Source: Salinibacterium sp.
GTDB taxonomy: Bacteria; Actinomycetota; Actinomycetes; Actinomycetales; Microbacteriaceae
DNA length: 64,000 nucleotides
Assembly: GCA_015234465.1 (NCBI GenBank)
Contig: JADGNA010000006.1
Coordinates: 124,001-188,000, forward strand
Direction: 5' to 3'
The notes under the pieces were generated by a model, which did not search any database, was not told the origin of the DNA, and saw only the letters and a program-made list of their open reading frames with translations. The position numbers and the translations under genes are program-made. Of this stretch, positions 18,395 to 28,661 are shown in pieces; the first letter of the stretch is position 1; the number at the start of each line of letters is the position of its first letter.

Positions 18395-19845
18395 CTGGGA
18401 GCGACCGGGGTGCGCTCCGGGAAGACGTGCGGGTGGTTGCCCGCGATCGTCTCCAGCACGCGGATGACCTGGCGGCTGTAGCCGAACTCGTTGTCGTACC
18501 AGACGTAGAGCACGAGGTTCTTGCCCGTGCTGAGCGTCGCGAGGCCGTCGACGATGCCGGCGCGGCTCGTGCCGACGAAGTCCGAGGAGACGATCTCGGC
18601 CGACTCAACGTAGTCGATCTGCTGGCGGAGCACCGAGTTGAGGGCGAGGTCGCGGATGTAGTCGTTGACCTCCTCGCGCGGCGCCTCCCTGTCAAGGGTG
18701 AGGTTGAGGATCGCAAGCGACACGTTGGGGGTGGGAACGCGGATCGCGTTGCCCGTGAGCTTGCCCGCGAGCTCGGGGAGGGCCTTCGCGACGGCCTTCG
18801 CCGCACCGGTCTCGGTGATGACCATGTTGAGTGCGGCCGAACGGCCACGACGGTCGCCCTTGTGGAAGTTGTCGATCAGGTTCTGGTCGTTCGTGAAGGA
18901 GTGCACGGTCTCGACGTGGCCGTGCACGATGCCGTAGGCGTCGTTGACGGCCTTGAGCACGGGGGTGATGGCGTTCGTCGTGCAGGATGCCGCCGAGAGG
19001 ATGAGGTCGTCATCCGCGATCGTGTCGTGGTTGATGCCGTGCACGATGTTCTTGATCTCGCCCTTGCCGGGCGCCGTGAGCAGCACGCGCGACGCGCCGG
19101 GGCTCTTGAGGTGCTCCGAGAGGCCCTCCGAGTCGCGCCAGCGGCCCGTGTTGTCGACGATGACGGCGTTCTTGATGCCGTAGGCCGTGTAGTCGACCTC
19201 GGAGGGGCTGTTGGAGTAGATGAACTGGATCAGGGTGCCGTTGGCGAGGAGCGTGTTGTTCTCCTCGTCGACTTCGATCGTGCCTTCGAAGGGGCCGTGC
19301 ACCGAGTCGCGGCGCAGGAGGCTCGCGCGCTTGATGAGGTCGTTCTCCGAGCCCTTGCGCACGACGACCGCACGGAGCCGCAGGCCGGTCGAGCCGCCGC
19401 CCTGGTGGGCGATCAGGATGCGCGCCAGCAGGCGGCCGATGCGACCGAAGCCGTAGAGCACGACGTCGACGGGCTCAGCATCCGGGTCGGTGCTGTGGCC
19501 GACGACCGAGGCGAGCTCGCGGCGGAGGAACTCGGTGAGGTCGCCGCCCTCCTGCTGGTGGCGCAGGAGCAGGCTCGCGACATCGATCGACGCGGGGCCG
19601 AGGTCGAGGGTCGTGAGGGCCTCGATGATGGGAAGGGTCTCGGTGACGGAGAACTCGGTGCCCTGGCGCGTGAGGTTGTGTGCCTTGAGCACGCCAATCG
19701 CCGACTTGTTGATGAGGCGGCGACCGTGAATCGAGGTCACGACGCCGTTCTCCCGATAGAGCCGTCCGACGAGGGGGATGATTGTCTCGGCGACCGTCTC
19801 GCGGTCGCTCCAACTGTGCAGGTACTGGTCGGACGAGTGGCCCAT
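18391..19845 (-). CDS. gapB: Glyceraldehyde-3-phosphate dehydrogenase, long GapB type
   Basis: 484 residues from the ATG at 19845 (AAAGGA 6 nt upstream); an upstream frame adds 13 residues without support. The first 120 residues are a helical extension missing in standard GAPDH (about 335 residues) but typical of corynebacterial GapB. Then follow the Rossmann GFGRIGR (132-138), the catalytic SAASCTTN (Cys288) and the C-terminal WYDNEFGYS. It interconverts glyceraldehyde 3-phosphate and 1,3-bisphosphoglycerate. In Corynebacterium GapB works mainly in gluconeogenesis; a pyruvate carboxylase gene in the same window fits that role, but direction is inferred. Confidence 0.92.
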   Translation of the reverse strand: MGHSSDQYLHSWSDRETVAETIIPLVGRLYRENGVVTSIHGRRLINKSAIGVLKAHNLTRQGTEFSVTETLPIIEALTTLDLGPASIDVASLLLRHQQEGGDLTEFLRRELASVVGHSTDPDAEPVDVVLYGFGRIGRLLARILIAHQGGGSTGLRLRAVVVRKGSENDLIKRASLLRRDSVHGPFEGTIEVDEENNTLLANGTLIQFIYSNSPSEVDYTAYGIKNAVIVDNTGRWRDSEGLSEHLKSPGASRVLLTAPGKGEIKNIVHGINHDTIADDDLILSAASCTTNAITPVLKAVNDAYGIVHGHVETVHSFTNDQNLIDNFHKGDRRGRSAALNMVITETGAAKAVAKALPELAGKLTGNAIRVPTPNVSLAILNLTLDREAPREEVNDYIRDLALNSVLRQQIDYVESAEIVSSDFVGTSRAGIVDGLATLSTGKNLVLYVWYDNEFGYSRQVIRVLETIAGNHPHVFPERTPVAPS

Positions 19846-19937
19846 AGGGATCCTTTCAGGCATGCGAACGTGGGGCGGCGCCAATGCCGTTGAACCCCGC
19901 GCAAGTCTACCCGGATCCGGGCGGTATTGATCTTTGC

Positions 19938-21698
19938 TCAGTTCACCCCGGCGGTGCCTGGTGAGCGTGTATCGACGACGGCGAAGGCGTGGCCGGGAAC
20001 CTCAAGCGTGCCGTCATGGCGCGCGGTCGCGTCATCCGTCTGCTCTGCGGCGAAGGCCAACAGCACCTTGCCCGTGACGGGCAGCTCGCGAGGCTCGGAC
20101 GCCAGGTTGACGGCAACGGCGAGGCCGCCGCGATGCATCACGAGCCAGCGCCCCGCGGGGTCGAACTCGACACGGGTGTGCGTCATGCGGGGGTCGCAGA
20201 ACTCCGGATGCGCGCGGCGCAGCTCGGCAAGGTCGCGGTAGAGCGACAACAGGCGGGCATGCTCGGACTGCTGCAGCTCATCCCAGCGGAGCTTCGAACG
20301 TTCGAAGGTCTGCGGGTCCTGTGGGTCGGGCACGAGCGACTCGTCCCAGCCCATGCGGGCGAACTCGGCGATGCGGCCCTTGGCCGTCGCCTCACCCAGC
20401 TCCGGCTCGGGGTGTGACGTGAAGAACTGCCACGGGGTCGAGGCTCCCCACTCCTCCCCCATGAAGAGCATGGGCGTGAAGGGGCCGAGCAGGGTCAGCG
20501 CGGCCGCGATGCCGAGCTGGCCGGCGTCGAGGTGCGCCGTGAGCCGGTCGCCCGTCGCGCGGTTGCCGATCTGGTCGTGGTTCTGGTTCGCGACGACGAG
20601 ACGCCAGCCGGGCATCCGGTCGACATCGATGGGACGCCCGTGCGTGCGCCCCCGGAAGGACGACCAGGTTCCGTCGTGGAAGAAGCCGCGTTCGAGCACC
20701 TTCGCGAGGGCATCGAGCGGTTCGAAGTCGGCGTAGTAGCCGCTCGTCTCCTCTGTCAGCGCGACGTGCACGGCATGGTGGAAGTCATCGCTCCACTGGC
20801 CGTCGAGGCCGAAGCCGCCCGCCTCGCGGGGAGTGATGAGTTTCGGGTCATTGAGGTCGGATTCGGCGATGAGCGAGAGCGGACGGCCCACCGCGGCACT
20901 CAACGCGGCGACCTCGACCGCCATCTCCTCGAGCACATGGACGGCACGGGAGTCGACGAGCGCATGGACGGCATCGAGCCGCAGCCCGTCGACGCGGTAG
21001 TCGCGCAGCCACATGAGCGCGTTGTCGATGATGAAGCGTCGAACCTCGTCTGAGCCGTCGCTGTCGAGGTTGACCGACGAGCCCCAGGTGTTGCCGCGCC
21101 CCTCGCTCAGGTAGGGGCCGAACTCTGGCAGGTAGTTGCCGCTCGGTCCGAGGTGGTTGTAGACGACATCCTGGATGACCCCGAGGCCCGCGCGGTGGCA
21201 CGCGTCGACGAAGCGCTGGTAGGCGGCCGGCCCGCCATAGCCCTCGTGCACCGCGAACCACCCGACCCCGTCGTAACCCCAGTTGTGCGTGCCGTTGAAG
21301 GCGTTGACGGGCAGCAGCTCCACGAAGTCGACGCCGATCGACACGAGGTGGTCGAGCTTTCCGATCGCCGCGTCGAGGGTTCCCTCGGGAGTGAAGGTGC
21401 CGAGGTGGAGCTCGTAGATGACGGCACCGGCGAGCTGGCGGCCCGTCCACGCGGCATCCGCCCACTCGTGCTCGGCGGGGTCGAAACGGCGGGAGAGGCC
21501 GTGCACGCCCTCGGGCTGGTGGCGCGAGCGAGGATCGGGGAACGGCCCCCTCCCGTCGATGCGGAAGCCGTAGTCCGGCACGTCGATGGGAGAGGCCGGA
21601 TGCCACCACCCGCGATCTCCGCGGCGCATCGCGACAGTGCCGCCAGCATGCACGAGCTCGACTGTTTCAGCCGCCGGCGCCCAGACCGCGTAGGTCAT
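19938..21698 (-). CDS. treZ: Malto-oligosyltrehalose trehalohydrolase
   Basis: 586 residues. It releases trehalose from the maltooligosyl-trehalose made by TreY. An N-terminal carbohydrate-binding beta domain ([15 protein letters not shown]) leads into a GH13 barrel: [13 protein letters not shown], the nucleophile in [12 protein letters not shown], the acid/base Glu in LIAESDLND and the third Asp in [10 protein letters not shown]. The TreZ-typical [10 protein letters not shown] and [10 protein letters not shown] are seen. Its ATG overlaps the treY stop by 4 nt (ATGA), so the two are translationally coupled. It is the last gene of glgX-treY-treZ. Confidence 0.95.
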   Translation of the reverse strand: MTYAVWAPAAETVELVHAGGTVAMRRGDRGWWHPASPIDVPDYGFRIDGRGPFPDPRSRHQPEGVHGLSRRFDPAEHEWADAAWTGRQLAGAVIYELHLGTFTPEGTLDAAIGKLDHLVSIGVDFVELLPVNAFNGTHNWGYDGVGWFAVHEGYGGPAAYQRFVDACHRAGLGVIQDVVYNHLGPSGNYLPEFGPYLSEGRGNTWGSSVNLDSDGSDEVRRFIIDNALMWLRDYRVDGLRLDAVHALVDSRAVHVLEEMAVEVAALSAAVGRPLSLIAESDLNDPKLITPREAGGFGLDGQWSDDFHHAVHVALTEETSGYYADFEPLDALAKVLERGFFHDGTWSSFRGRTHGRPIDVDRMPGWRLVVANQNHDQIGNRATGDRLTAHLDAGQLGIAAALTLLGPFTPMLFMGEEWGASTPWQFFTSHPEPELGEATAKGRIAEFARMGWDESLVPDPQDPQTFERSKLRWDELQQSEHARLLSLYRDLAELRRAHPEFCDPRMTHTRVEFDPAGRWLVMHRGGLAVAVNLASEPRELPVTGKVLLAFAAEQTDDATARHDGTLEVPGHAFAVVDTRSPGTAGVN

Positions 21699-23977
21699 GA
21701 CTGTTCCTTCCCTGAGGCTGGTCGCAGGAGGGCGACGGGGTAGTCGGCGAGCATCTCGGCGAGTCGCACGATGCCGCCGTGCTGCGTGCCCGTGAGCTCG
21801 TCCACGAGTCCTTCGGGGAGCTCGATCGTCGTGTCTCGCCAGCCGCCCGCGGCGTCGAGGCCCAGGGGCAGTCGGGTGACGACCGTGATGGCGCCGCCCC
21901 GATCGAACGCGACGACATGATCGGCCGCAGACCCCTCCGCCCGGAGGGGCACGTAGCCGTCGAAGAACTCGGGGTGGTCGCGGCGAAGCCTGAGGGCCCG
22001 CGAGGTGAGCAGGAGCTTGGCGGCGCCGGTCTCATCGATGGGCGGGCGCCAGCCCGCGTCGAGCCGCTCGAGGAGGGCGCGGCGCTCGTCGAAGTCGACG
22101 GGACGCCGGTTGTCTGGATCGACGAGCGAGGTCTCCCACAGCTCACTGCCCTGGTACACGTCGGGAACGCCCGGCATCGTCAACTGGAGCAGCTTGGCCG
22201 AGAGCGAATTGATGCGACCGGGCCCGGTGAGGCGTTCGACGATGCCGTCGAGCACGCCCGCGATCTGCGCATCGTCGAACGCGGCGTCGACGAGCGCGTG
22301 CATGGCCGCCTCGAACTCCTCGTTCGGTGCCGTCCACGTGGTTGAGCTGTTCGCCTCGCGACTGGCCTTCTCGGCGTAGGCGTGCAGCCGTTCGCGCGAC
22401 GCCGGCCACGCGCCCACGATGGCCTGCCAAAGCAGGTTCTCGAAGGGCGGGTCGCCGAGAGGCCGCAGCTCGCGCAGGCGCGAGAGCGCGGCATCCCACT
22501 CCCCCGGGATCTCCGCCATGACGTCGATGCGTGCGCGCACGTCTTCCCCGCGCTTGGTGTCGTGCGTCGACAGGGTCGTCATGGACTGCGGGTGCGAATC
22601 GAGCCGCCGCAACTGGCGCGCGTGGAACTCGTCAACCGAGACACTGAAGTGGCCGGGGTCGCCGCCGACCTCGGCGAGTGACGTGAGCCGACTGTAGCGG
22701 TAGAAGGCCGTGTCTTCGACGCCCTTCGCCATGACCATGCCCGAGGTCTGCTGGAAGCGCACGGCGGCCGGATGCGCGGGGTCGCCGAGCACGGGAGCGA
22801 GCGAGTCGATCGCATCCGCGAGGTCCGGGCGACGGCGACGGGCCTCCGCGAGCGCCGCCTCGAGGTGCTCGCGTCCCGTCGGAAGGTAGGAGCGGTAGAC
22901 CGGAAAACAGGTGAGGACCTCTGCGATCGCGTCCGGATCCGACCCCGGGATGAGGCGCGCGAGGCGCAGCACCTCCGAGCGCAGGATGCCGTGGGCGATG
23001 CCGCGCTTGCCCTCGTAGACGAGCTCCGAGAACGCCGCCTCGCGCCCCTGGAGCCTGGACTCGAGCGCGTCGAGCGGCGCCTGCCCGAGCGGGTCGACGA
23101 GGACGCGGTCGACGTCACCGAGCGCGTCGTAGCCTGTCGTGCCATCGACGGGCCATTCGGGCGGAAGCGGCTCGTCGCCCTCGAGGATCTTCTCCACGAG
23201 CAGCCAGGCATCCCCCGTCTCGCTCCGCAGCCGCTCGAAGTAGCCGAGCGGGTCGGCGAGCCCGTCGGGGTGGTCGACACGGAGGCCGTCGACGAGGCCG
23301 TCGCGCACCCAGCGCAGGATCTCGCGGTGCGACTCCTCGAAGACCCACGGCACCTCGACCCGCACTCCCGCGAGCGTGTTGACGCCGAAGAAGCGGCGGT
23401 AGTTGAGCTCGCTGTCGGCGCGGGTCCAGTGCACAAGTTCGTAGTGCTGGCGCGCATGCACCTCAGCCGGGTCGTCGCCCTCCGTTCCGGGCGTGATCGG
23501 GTATGCCTGCTCGTGGTAGCGCAGGAGCCCGGCCTCGATCGTGAGCGCTTCGACGCCGTCGTCGCCCAGCACGGGGAGACGGATGCGACCGCCCGCCGCA
23601 TCCCAGTCGACGTCGATGGCCTCGGCGTAGCGGGAGTCGCGCCCGTGCGTGAGCAGGTCCCACCACCAGGGGTTCGCGCGGGCGGTCGCCACGCCGACGT
23701 GGTTGGGGACGATGTCGACAATCAGCCGCATGCCCCTGGCCGCGGCATCCGTCGCCAGGTCGGCCAGCGCGTCGGGCCCGCCGCGGCTCGGGTCGACCGC
23801 GCCGTGGTCGATGACGTCGTAGCCGTGGTCGGAGCCCTCCTCCGCGACGAGCAGGGGCGAGAGGTAGAGCCAGTCGACACCGAGCGCGTCGAGGTAGTCG
23901 AGGATGCCCCGCGTCGCCTCAAGGTCGAAGCTCGGCCGCACCTGGATGCGGTAGGTGGAGGCGGGCCGCGGCATCAT
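21695..23977 (-). CDS. treY: Malto-oligosyltrehalose synthase
   Basis: 760 residues from the ATG at 23977, whose ATGA overlaps the glgX stop; a frame extending upstream to 24169 is inside glgX and not used. It is an intramolecular transglucosylase that turns the reducing-end alpha-1,4 bond of maltodextrins into an alpha-1,1 bond. GH13 features: [11 protein letters not shown] at the N-terminus, [19 protein letters not shown], the nucleophile region [23 protein letters not shown] (acid/base) and [12 protein letters not shown]. Length is within the usual 700-800. It works between GlgX and TreZ. Confidence 0.95.
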   Translation of the reverse strand: MMPRPASTYRIQVRPSFDLEATRGILDYLDALGVDWLYLSPLLVAEEGSDHGYDVIDHGAVDPSRGGPDALADLATDAAARGMRLIVDIVPNHVGVATARANPWWWDLLTHGRDSRYAEAIDVDWDAAGGRIRLPVLGDDGVEALTIEAGLLRYHEQAYPITPGTEGDDPAEVHARQHYELVHWTRADSELNYRRFFGVNTLAGVRVEVPWVFEESHREILRWVRDGLVDGLRVDHPDGLADPLGYFERLRSETGDAWLLVEKILEGDEPLPPEWPVDGTTGYDALGDVDRVLVDPLGQAPLDALESRLQGREAAFSELVYEGKRGIAHGILRSEVLRLARLIPGSDPDAIAEVLTCFPVYRSYLPTGREHLEAALAEARRRRPDLADAIDSLAPVLGDPAHPAAVRFQQTSGMVMAKGVEDTAFYRYSRLTSLAEVGGDPGHFSVSVDEFHARQLRRLDSHPQSMTTLSTHDTKRGEDVRARIDVMAEIPGEWDAALSRLRELRPLGDPPFENLLWQAIVGAWPASRERLHAYAEKASREANSSTTWTAPNEEFEAAMHALVDAAFDDAQIAGVLDGIVERLTGPGRINSLSAKLLQLTMPGVPDVYQGSELWETSLVDPDNRRPVDFDERRALLERLDAGWRPPIDETGAAKLLLTSRALRLRRDHPEFFDGYVPLRAEGSAADHVVAFDRGGAITVVTRLPLGLDAAGGWRDTTIELPEGLVDELTGTQHGGIVRLAEMLADYPVALLRPASGKEQS

Positions 23978-26157
23978 CGTTCCACCAGCGGCAGCGGGCC
24001 GGTCGCGTTGGCGGCGAGGGATGCCGCGACCGAGTGGTCTTCCACGACCTCGGGTTCTGACCAGGCACGCATGACGACAAGTGAACGGGCCGCGATCGTC
24101 TGCCGGGCGCCCGCGGGGCGCGCCACTGAGTCGACCTCTTCGCCCGCCGTGTCGACGACGATCTCCCACTGCGGCGAGTACTCATCGGGCGGCAGCACGA
24201 CCTCGACGTCCTCCGGCGCCGCGTTGAAGTAGACGAGGAAGTTGACGTCGGTCACGGGCCGGCCGCGCGCATCCCGTTCCCGAATGCCGAGGCCGTTGAG
24301 GAAGACGCCGACGCTGCGGTTGAGCTGCTCATCCCAGTCCTCGGGCTGCATGGGCTCGCCCTCCGGCCCGAACCAGGCGATGTCGGGCACCGGCTCCCCC
24401 TCACCGCGCCGCACGGGCCTGCCGTCGAAGAAGCGGCTGCGCCGGAAGACCGGATGATCGCGCCGCAGTCGCGAGATTGCGGCCGTGAACGCGACGAGCG
24501 GCTGGTCGGCGTCGTCCCAGTGCATCCAGGTGAGCTCGGAGTCCTGCGCGTAGCCGTTGTTGTTGCCCTGCTGCGTGCGTCCCATCTCGTCGCCGTGGGC
24601 GATCATGGGCACCCCCTGCGAGAGCAGGAGCGTCGCGAGGAAGTTGCGCTGCTGCCGCGCCCGCAGGCCGAGCACCTCCGGGTCATCCGTTGGCCCCTCG
24701 ACCCCGCAGTTCCAGGAGCGGTTGTGCGATTCGCCGTCGTTGTTGTCTTCACCGTTGGCCTCGTTGTGCTTCTCGTTGTAGGAGACGAGGTCGGCAAGGG
24801 TGAAGCCGTCGTGGGCGGTCACGAAGTTGATGGATGCGACGGGGCGGCGACCCGAGTGCTCGTAGAGGTCGGCCGAGCCCGTGATGCGGGAGGCGAACTC
24901 GCCGAGGGTCGACACCTCCCCGCGCCAGAAGTCGCGCACCGTGTCGCGGTACTTGCCGTTCCACTCCGTCCACTGGGGCGGGAAGTTGCCGACCTGGTAG
25001 CCGCCGGGGCCGATGTCCCACGGCTCGGCGATGAGCTTGACCTGCGAGACCACGGGGTCTTGCTGCACGAGCTCGAAGAAGGAGGAGAGCCGGTCGACGT
25101 CGTAGAACTCGCGGGCGAGGGTCGCCGCGAGGTCGAAGCGGAACCCATCAACATGCATCTCGGTGACCCAGTAGCGCAGCGAGTCCATGATGAGCTGCAG
25201 CGAGGCCGGCTGGCGCACATTGAGGCTGTTGCCGGTGCCCGTGTAGTCGGTGTAGTAGCGCTTGTCGTCTTCCTCAAGCCGGTAGTAGGTCTCGTTGTCG
25301 ATGCCCTTGAAGCTCAGCGTGGGACCCAGGTGGTTGCCCTCCGCCGTGTGGTTGTAGACGACGTCGAGGATGACCTCGATCCCCGCCGCGTGCAGGTCAC
25401 GCACCATCGCCTTGAACTCCTGCACCTGCTGGCCGGAGTCGGAGGATGCGTACTCGCTGTGCGGCGCGAAGAAGCCGATCGTGTTGTAGCCCCAGTAGTT
25501 GGAGAGGCCCTTCTCCTGCAGCGTGCTGTCGTTGATGAACTGGTGCACGGGCATGAGTTCGAGCGCCGTCACGCCGAGGCGCTGCAGGTGCTCGATCACG
25601 GCCGGGTGGGCGACGCCGGAGTAGGTGCCGCGCATCTGCTCGGGGATCTCCGGATGCAGCTGGGTGAGGCCCTTCACATGGGCCTCGTAGATGACGGTCT
25701 CGCTGTAGGGCGTGCGGGGGTGACGGTCGCCCGTCCAATCGAAGTAGGGGTTCGTGACGATGCTCAGCATCGCGTGCGGGGCCGAATCGTCATCGTTGCG
25801 GCTGTCGGGCTCGCCGAAGTTGTAGGAGAAGAGGGCCTGGTCCCAGTCGATCTCGCCGCACGTCGCCTTGGCGTAGGGGTCGAGCAGCAGCTTGTTGGGG
25901 TTGCAGCGCTGCCCCTGCGCGGGATCCCACGGCCCGTGCACGCGGTATCCGTAGCGCTGCCCCGGCTGCACCTCCGGCAGGTAGCAGTGCCAGATGTAGG
26001 CATCCACCTCCCGCATCTTCACGCGGGTCTCATTGCGGTGCTCGTCGAAGAGGCAGAGTTCGACGACATCGGCGACCTCGCTGAAGAGCGCGAAGTTGGT
26101 GCCGCTGCCGTCGTACGTCGCGCCGAGGGGGTATGCCGATCCGGGCCAGGTTTCCAT
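23974..26157 (-). CDS. glgX: Glycogen debranching enzyme (isoamylase type)
   Basis: 727 residues from the ATG at 26157, supported by a TACCGT hexamer 6 nt upstream; longer frames from 26187 or 26214 are possible. It hydrolyses alpha-1,6 branches of glycogen or limit dextrins. Domains: N-terminal CBM48 ([20 protein letters not shown]), then the GH13 barrel with [12 protein letters not shown], the nucleophile in [12 protein letters not shown], the acid/base Glu in LIAEPWDIG and the third carboxylate in [13 protein letters not shown], and a C-terminal beta domain. As the first gene of the overlapping glgX-treY-treZ set it supplies linear maltodextrin for trehalose synthesis (TreX-like role). Confidence 0.93.
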   Translation of the reverse strand: METWPGSAYPLGATYDGSGTNFALFSEVADVVELCLFDEHRNETRVKMREVDAYIWHCYLPEVQPGQRYGYRVHGPWDPAQGQRCNPNKLLLDPYAKATCGEIDWDQALFSYNFGEPDSRNDDDSAPHAMLSIVTNPYFDWTGDRHPRTPYSETVIYEAHVKGLTQLHPEIPEQMRGTYSGVAHPAVIEHLQRLGVTALELMPVHQFINDSTLQEKGLSNYWGYNTIGFFAPHSEYASSDSGQQVQEFKAMVRDLHAAGIEVILDVVYNHTAEGNHLGPTLSFKGIDNETYYRLEEDDKRYYTDYTGTGNSLNVRQPASLQLIMDSLRYWVTEMHVDGFRFDLAATLAREFYDVDRLSSFFELVQQDPVVSQVKLIAEPWDIGPGGYQVGNFPPQWTEWNGKYRDTVRDFWRGEVSTLGEFASRITGSADLYEHSGRRPVASINFVTAHDGFTLADLVSYNEKHNEANGEDNNDGESHNRSWNCGVEGPTDDPEVLGLRARQQRNFLATLLLSQGVPMIAHGDEMGRTQQGNNNGYAQDSELTWMHWDDADQPLVAFTAAISRLRRDHPVFRRSRFFDGRPVRRGEGEPVPDIAWFGPEGEPMQPEDWDEQLNRSVGVFLNGLGIRERDARGRPVTDVNFLVYFNAAPEDVEVVLPPDEYSPQWEIVVDTAGEEVDSVARPAGARQTIAARSLVVMRAWSEPEVVEDHSVAASLAANATGPLPLVER

Positions 26158-26163
26158 GCGCTC

Positions 26164-26169
26164 ACGGTA
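26164..26169 (-). promoter_or_regulatory. Probable -10 element of glgX
   Basis: On the minus strand TACCGT ends 6 nt before the ATG at 26157. This favours that start and a leaderless glgX-treY-treZ message. Confidence 0.4.
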
Positions 26170-26203
26170 TGCGGAACCCGGCGCCATCCACAGGTGCGCC
26201 CCG

Positions 26204-27187
26204 TTAAATCTCACTGCTCAAGTCTTGGAGCAGCGCGAATCCGGGACGGTCAACGGATGCGGCGGTCGCCGAGAGCATCACCGCGGCCGTGCCCGCCTCA
26301 CGGTCGAGCCCCATCCACGTGCGGAAGCCGCCCGTGCCGCCGTTGTGCCACGTCACCTGGCGACCGTTCGCCTCAAGGGTGATCCAGGCGGCGCCGACGC
26401 GCATGCCGCGGCTCATCTCCGTGACGGGATCGAGGGCGGCGACTCCGGGCGCCGTGCCGTCGAGCAGGGCGGATGCGAAGCGAGCCATGTCTCCAACGGT
26501 CGAACGGATGCCACCGGCCGGGGCCAGGTCCTCACCCGTCCACGGCTCCATGGCCCGGCCGCGAGCGCTGCGACCCTGAATGTCGACGGCGCCGAGCTCC
26601 TCGGCGGAGGCGGGCACGGCCCAGGAGGTGAGGCCGAGCGGACTCGCGATGCGGTCGCGCACGAGCGCGGGGTAGCTCACGCCCGCGACCGCGGCGAGCG
26701 CGTGCCCAAGCAGCTCGAAACCGAGGTTCGAGTAGCTCACGCGAGGCGAGGGTTTGACCTTCGCCTCCCGCGCGGCCGCCAAGAGCGCCTCAAGCGACTC
26801 GCCGTAGGGATTCTTGCCGTGACGCGTGAGATTCCAGGACTTGCGCCACACGTGCGCCATCGCGAGCCGGGGCAGACCCGAGGTGTGGGTGCTGAGGTCG
26901 GCGAGCGTCGCGCGGGCGGCAGGAGAGTCGCCGAGGTGCAGCAGCTCTCCCACTCTGGTCGCCGGGGAGACCTCGCCGCGCTCGACGGAGTCCACGTAGA
27001 GCAGGCCCGTCACCCCCTTCGAGATCGAGCCGATCTCGTAGCGGGAGTCCAGGCCCGTGCCGAGCGCCGCGACCCTGGTCTCGCCGCGCGCGACCGTTGC
27101 CGCCGCCGCGACGGGGTGCGCACGCCCGAGGCGCGCACGCAGCAGCTCCGCGAGGGAGCTGTCGCCCGTGGCATCCGTCTCGCTCAT
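26204..27187 (-). CDS. Serine beta-lactamase-like hydrolase (class C/esterase family)
   Basis: 327 residues from the ATG at 27187, which overlaps the preceding gene's stop by one base (TGATG). The catalytic signature SISK is at 54-57 (nucleophile Ser54, Lys57), the YSN motif at 152-154, and HNGGTGGF takes the place of the KTG box. These are features of the class C beta-lactamase/D-aminopeptidase/esterase superfamily; there is no signal peptide, so a cytoplasmic esterase or peptidase is more likely than an antibiotic-degrading enzyme. Codon and motif conservation are good throughout. The much longer open frame running on to 28828 is accidental. Confidence 0.83.
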   Translation of the reverse strand: MSETDATGDSSLAELLRARLGRAHPVAAAATVARGETRVAALGTGLDSRYEIGSISKGVTGLLYVDSVERGEVSPATRVGELLHLGDSPAARATLADLSTHTSGLPRLAMAHVWRKSWNLTRHGKNPYGESLEALLAAAREAKVKPSPRVSYSNLGFELLGHALAAVAGVSYPALVRDRIASPLGLTSWAVPASAEELGAVDIQGRSARGRAMEPWTGEDLAPAGGIRSTVGDMARFASALLDGTAPGVAALDPVTEMSRGMRVGAAWITLEANGRQVTWHNGGTGGFRTWMGLDREAGTAAVMLSATAASVDRPGFALLQDLSSEI

Positions 27188-28008
27188 CAGTAGATGAAGA
27201 TCGGGAGGAAGGAGCGGTCGTGCGCGTGCACGAGCGCGAGGAACAGCACGAGATCGAAGAGGAGGTGCACCGAGACCACGTAGGTGAAGGACTTCGTGAG
27301 GCGGAAGGTGTAGCCCTGCAGGAGCGCGAAGGGGAAGGTCAGGAGCGGGCCCCACGCCTCGTAGCCGATCTCCCAGAGGAACGAGGAGAACATCACCGCG
27401 GTCAACACGTTCGCGATCCACACGGGGAAGTGCCGAAGCAGCAGGGTGAAACAGGTGCAGATGAAGAACAGCTCGTCCCAGATGCCGACGGCGTTGACCC
27501 CGACGAAGAGGCGCCAGAAGATCGTCGTGTCGCTCGAGGCATCCGGCCAGTTCTGGTAGACGTCGGTGCTGATGAGGTAGACCGGCAGGATCAGGTAGCC
27601 GAGGATTACGACGCCGGGCAGGTAGAGCTTCGCCGCGAGCGACCACTTCTGGCCCGTGAACATGGGGAAGCGGATGATTCGCTCGCGATAGATGTAGCGG
27701 TCGATGACCCACGGCACGATCACGGCGAGCGCCAGCGCCGCCCCCATCGCCGCCATGTGCCCGAGGCTCAGGTCGGCGTTGAGCGGAACCGTGCTGATGA
27801 TGAGCAGGCCCGCCGCGATGAGGGCAAGATGCTTGAGCAACTGCCGGTCGATCCCCATCGCGAGCAGGAGACCGACGGCAAGGGTCGCATAGCCGAAGGG
27901 CGTCTGGATGCCGAACAGCAGCAGCGCGGAGACCGACACGAGGGCGGTCGGCAGCAGCTTGCGTGCGTAGGCGGTGGGCGGGGCGGCGGTCGCGTCGCTC
28001 GGGGTCAC
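27187..28008 (-). CDS. CPBP-like intramembrane protease family membrane protein
   Basis: 273 residues, about seven to eight hydrophobic segments. The C-terminal half contains WDELFFICTCF and, 60 residues later, SVHLLFDLVLF, which resemble the E-E-x3-R and H-x3-N/D motifs of CPBP (Abi) glutamic proteases. The first motif is reduced to DE and lacks the Arg, so activity is doubtful. Family members process prenylated or signal-type peptides or confer bacteriocin immunity; the role here is unknown. It is coupled to the downstream hydrolase gene (TGATG) and begins 33 nt after the ABC fusion remnant, so the three were perhaps once one operon. Confidence 0.6.
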   Translation of the reverse strand: MTPSDATAAPPTAYARKLLPTALVSVSALLLFGIQTPFGYATLAVGLLLAMGIDRQLLKHLALIAAGLLIISTVPLNADLSLGHMAAMGAALALAVIVPWVIDRYIYRERIIRFPMFTGQKWSLAAKLYLPGVVILGYLILPVYLISTDVYQNWPDASSDTTIFWRLFVGVNAVGIWDELFFICTCFTLLLRHFPVWIANVLTAVMFSSFLWEIGYEAWGPLLTFPFALLQGYTFRLTKSFTYVVSVHLLFDLVLFLALVHAHDRSFLPIFIY

Positions 28009-28041
28009 TCCCCAAGCATGCCCTATCGGTGTTGCACCGCG

Positions 28042-28452
28042 TCAGCCCTTGATGCCCGTCGTGGCGATGCCCGAGACGAAGTGCTTCTGACCGATGAAGA
28101 AGACGATGATGATCGGCAGGGTCGTGATGACGCTCGCGGTCACGAGGATCTCCCAGTGCCACTCCCCGCCGAAGCCGTACTGGTCGACGAGCGCCTTGAG
28201 CCCTCGCGGCACCGTGAAGGTCGCGGAGTCGCGCAGGTAGATGAGGCCGCGCATGAGGTCGGTCCAGGCGGCCTCCGCCTCGAAAAGGAGGGTGATCGCG
28301 AGCACGGGCTTGCAAAGCGGGAGGGCGACGCGCGTGAAGATCGACCAGTTGTTGGCCCCGTCGACCTCCGCATCGCCCGTGCCGGTCGCGCACGCCGTGA
28401 GTGCCAGTCCGGCCACGACGAGTGCTGCTGCTGATGTACGAATGCTGCGCAT
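28042..28452 (-). pseudogene. Fusion remnant of a sugar ABC operon (lipoprotein signal joined to MalG-type permease C-terminus)
   Basis: 136 residues. Residues 1-21 are a lipoprotein signal (RSIRTSAAALVVAGLAL then TAC, Cys21) like that of a substrate-binding protein. After ATGTGD the sequence changes to AEVDGANNWSIFTRVALPL, the EAA loop of a MalG-type carbohydrate permease, followed by its last membrane helix and the usual C-terminal GIATTGIKG. This can be explained by an in-frame deletion running from the start of the binding-protein gene to the end of the last permease gene, joined near residues 24-28 (about 28370-28383). The start codon still has GGAGAG upstream. The product cannot transport and is probably a relic. 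Confidence 0.8.
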
Positions 28453-28521
28453 GGGGCTCTCCAGCGCTCACAGGACGCCCACGTCGCTGTGGGTGCCTCG
28501 CCATCGGTTCGTGCACACACC

Positions 28522-28545
28522 GTACTGCCCCCATACGGGGGGTAC
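28522..28545. promoter_or_regulatory. G/C-tract dyad (CsoR-like appearance)
   Basis: GTACTGCCCCC-ATAC-GGGGGGTAC is an imperfect dyad with C and G tracts flanked by GTAC, reminiscent of operators of CsoR-type metal or sulfide regulators. It lies between the ABC remnant and imuA, 77 nt before the relic's promoter-proximal end. It may be a leftover operator of the deleted operon. No csoR gene is in the window. Confidence 0.3.
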
Positions 28546-28629
28546 TAGTGGCATTCGGCGCAGGTTTCTGGCGTCTCGCGGCCGCCGCCCTCGCGACACG
28601 CCGTCGAGCAAAGAACACGTTTGCGTTGT

Positions 28630-28645
28630 TCGAACATATGTTCGA
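28630..28645 (+). promoter_or_regulatory. LexA-binding SOS box
   Basis: TCGAACATATGTTCGA is a perfect match to the actinobacterial/Gram-positive SOS consensus TCGAAC-N4-GTTCGA. It ends 16 nt before the imuA start, so LexA binding would block the promoter of imuA-imuB-dnaE2 until DNA damage. Confidence 0.92.
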
Positions 28646-28661
28646 AACTAAGGGCATGACG

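Noticed and set aside
24454-26382. 642-residue plus frame opposite glgX
   Set aside because: It is an antisense shadow with low-complexity valine/glutamate/arginine runs.
28656-28661. ATG at 28656 as the imuA start
   Set aside because: The AAGGG site is only 1 nt from it and 7 nt from the ATG at 28662; the same logic favours 37338 over 37332 for the PNPOx-like gene.
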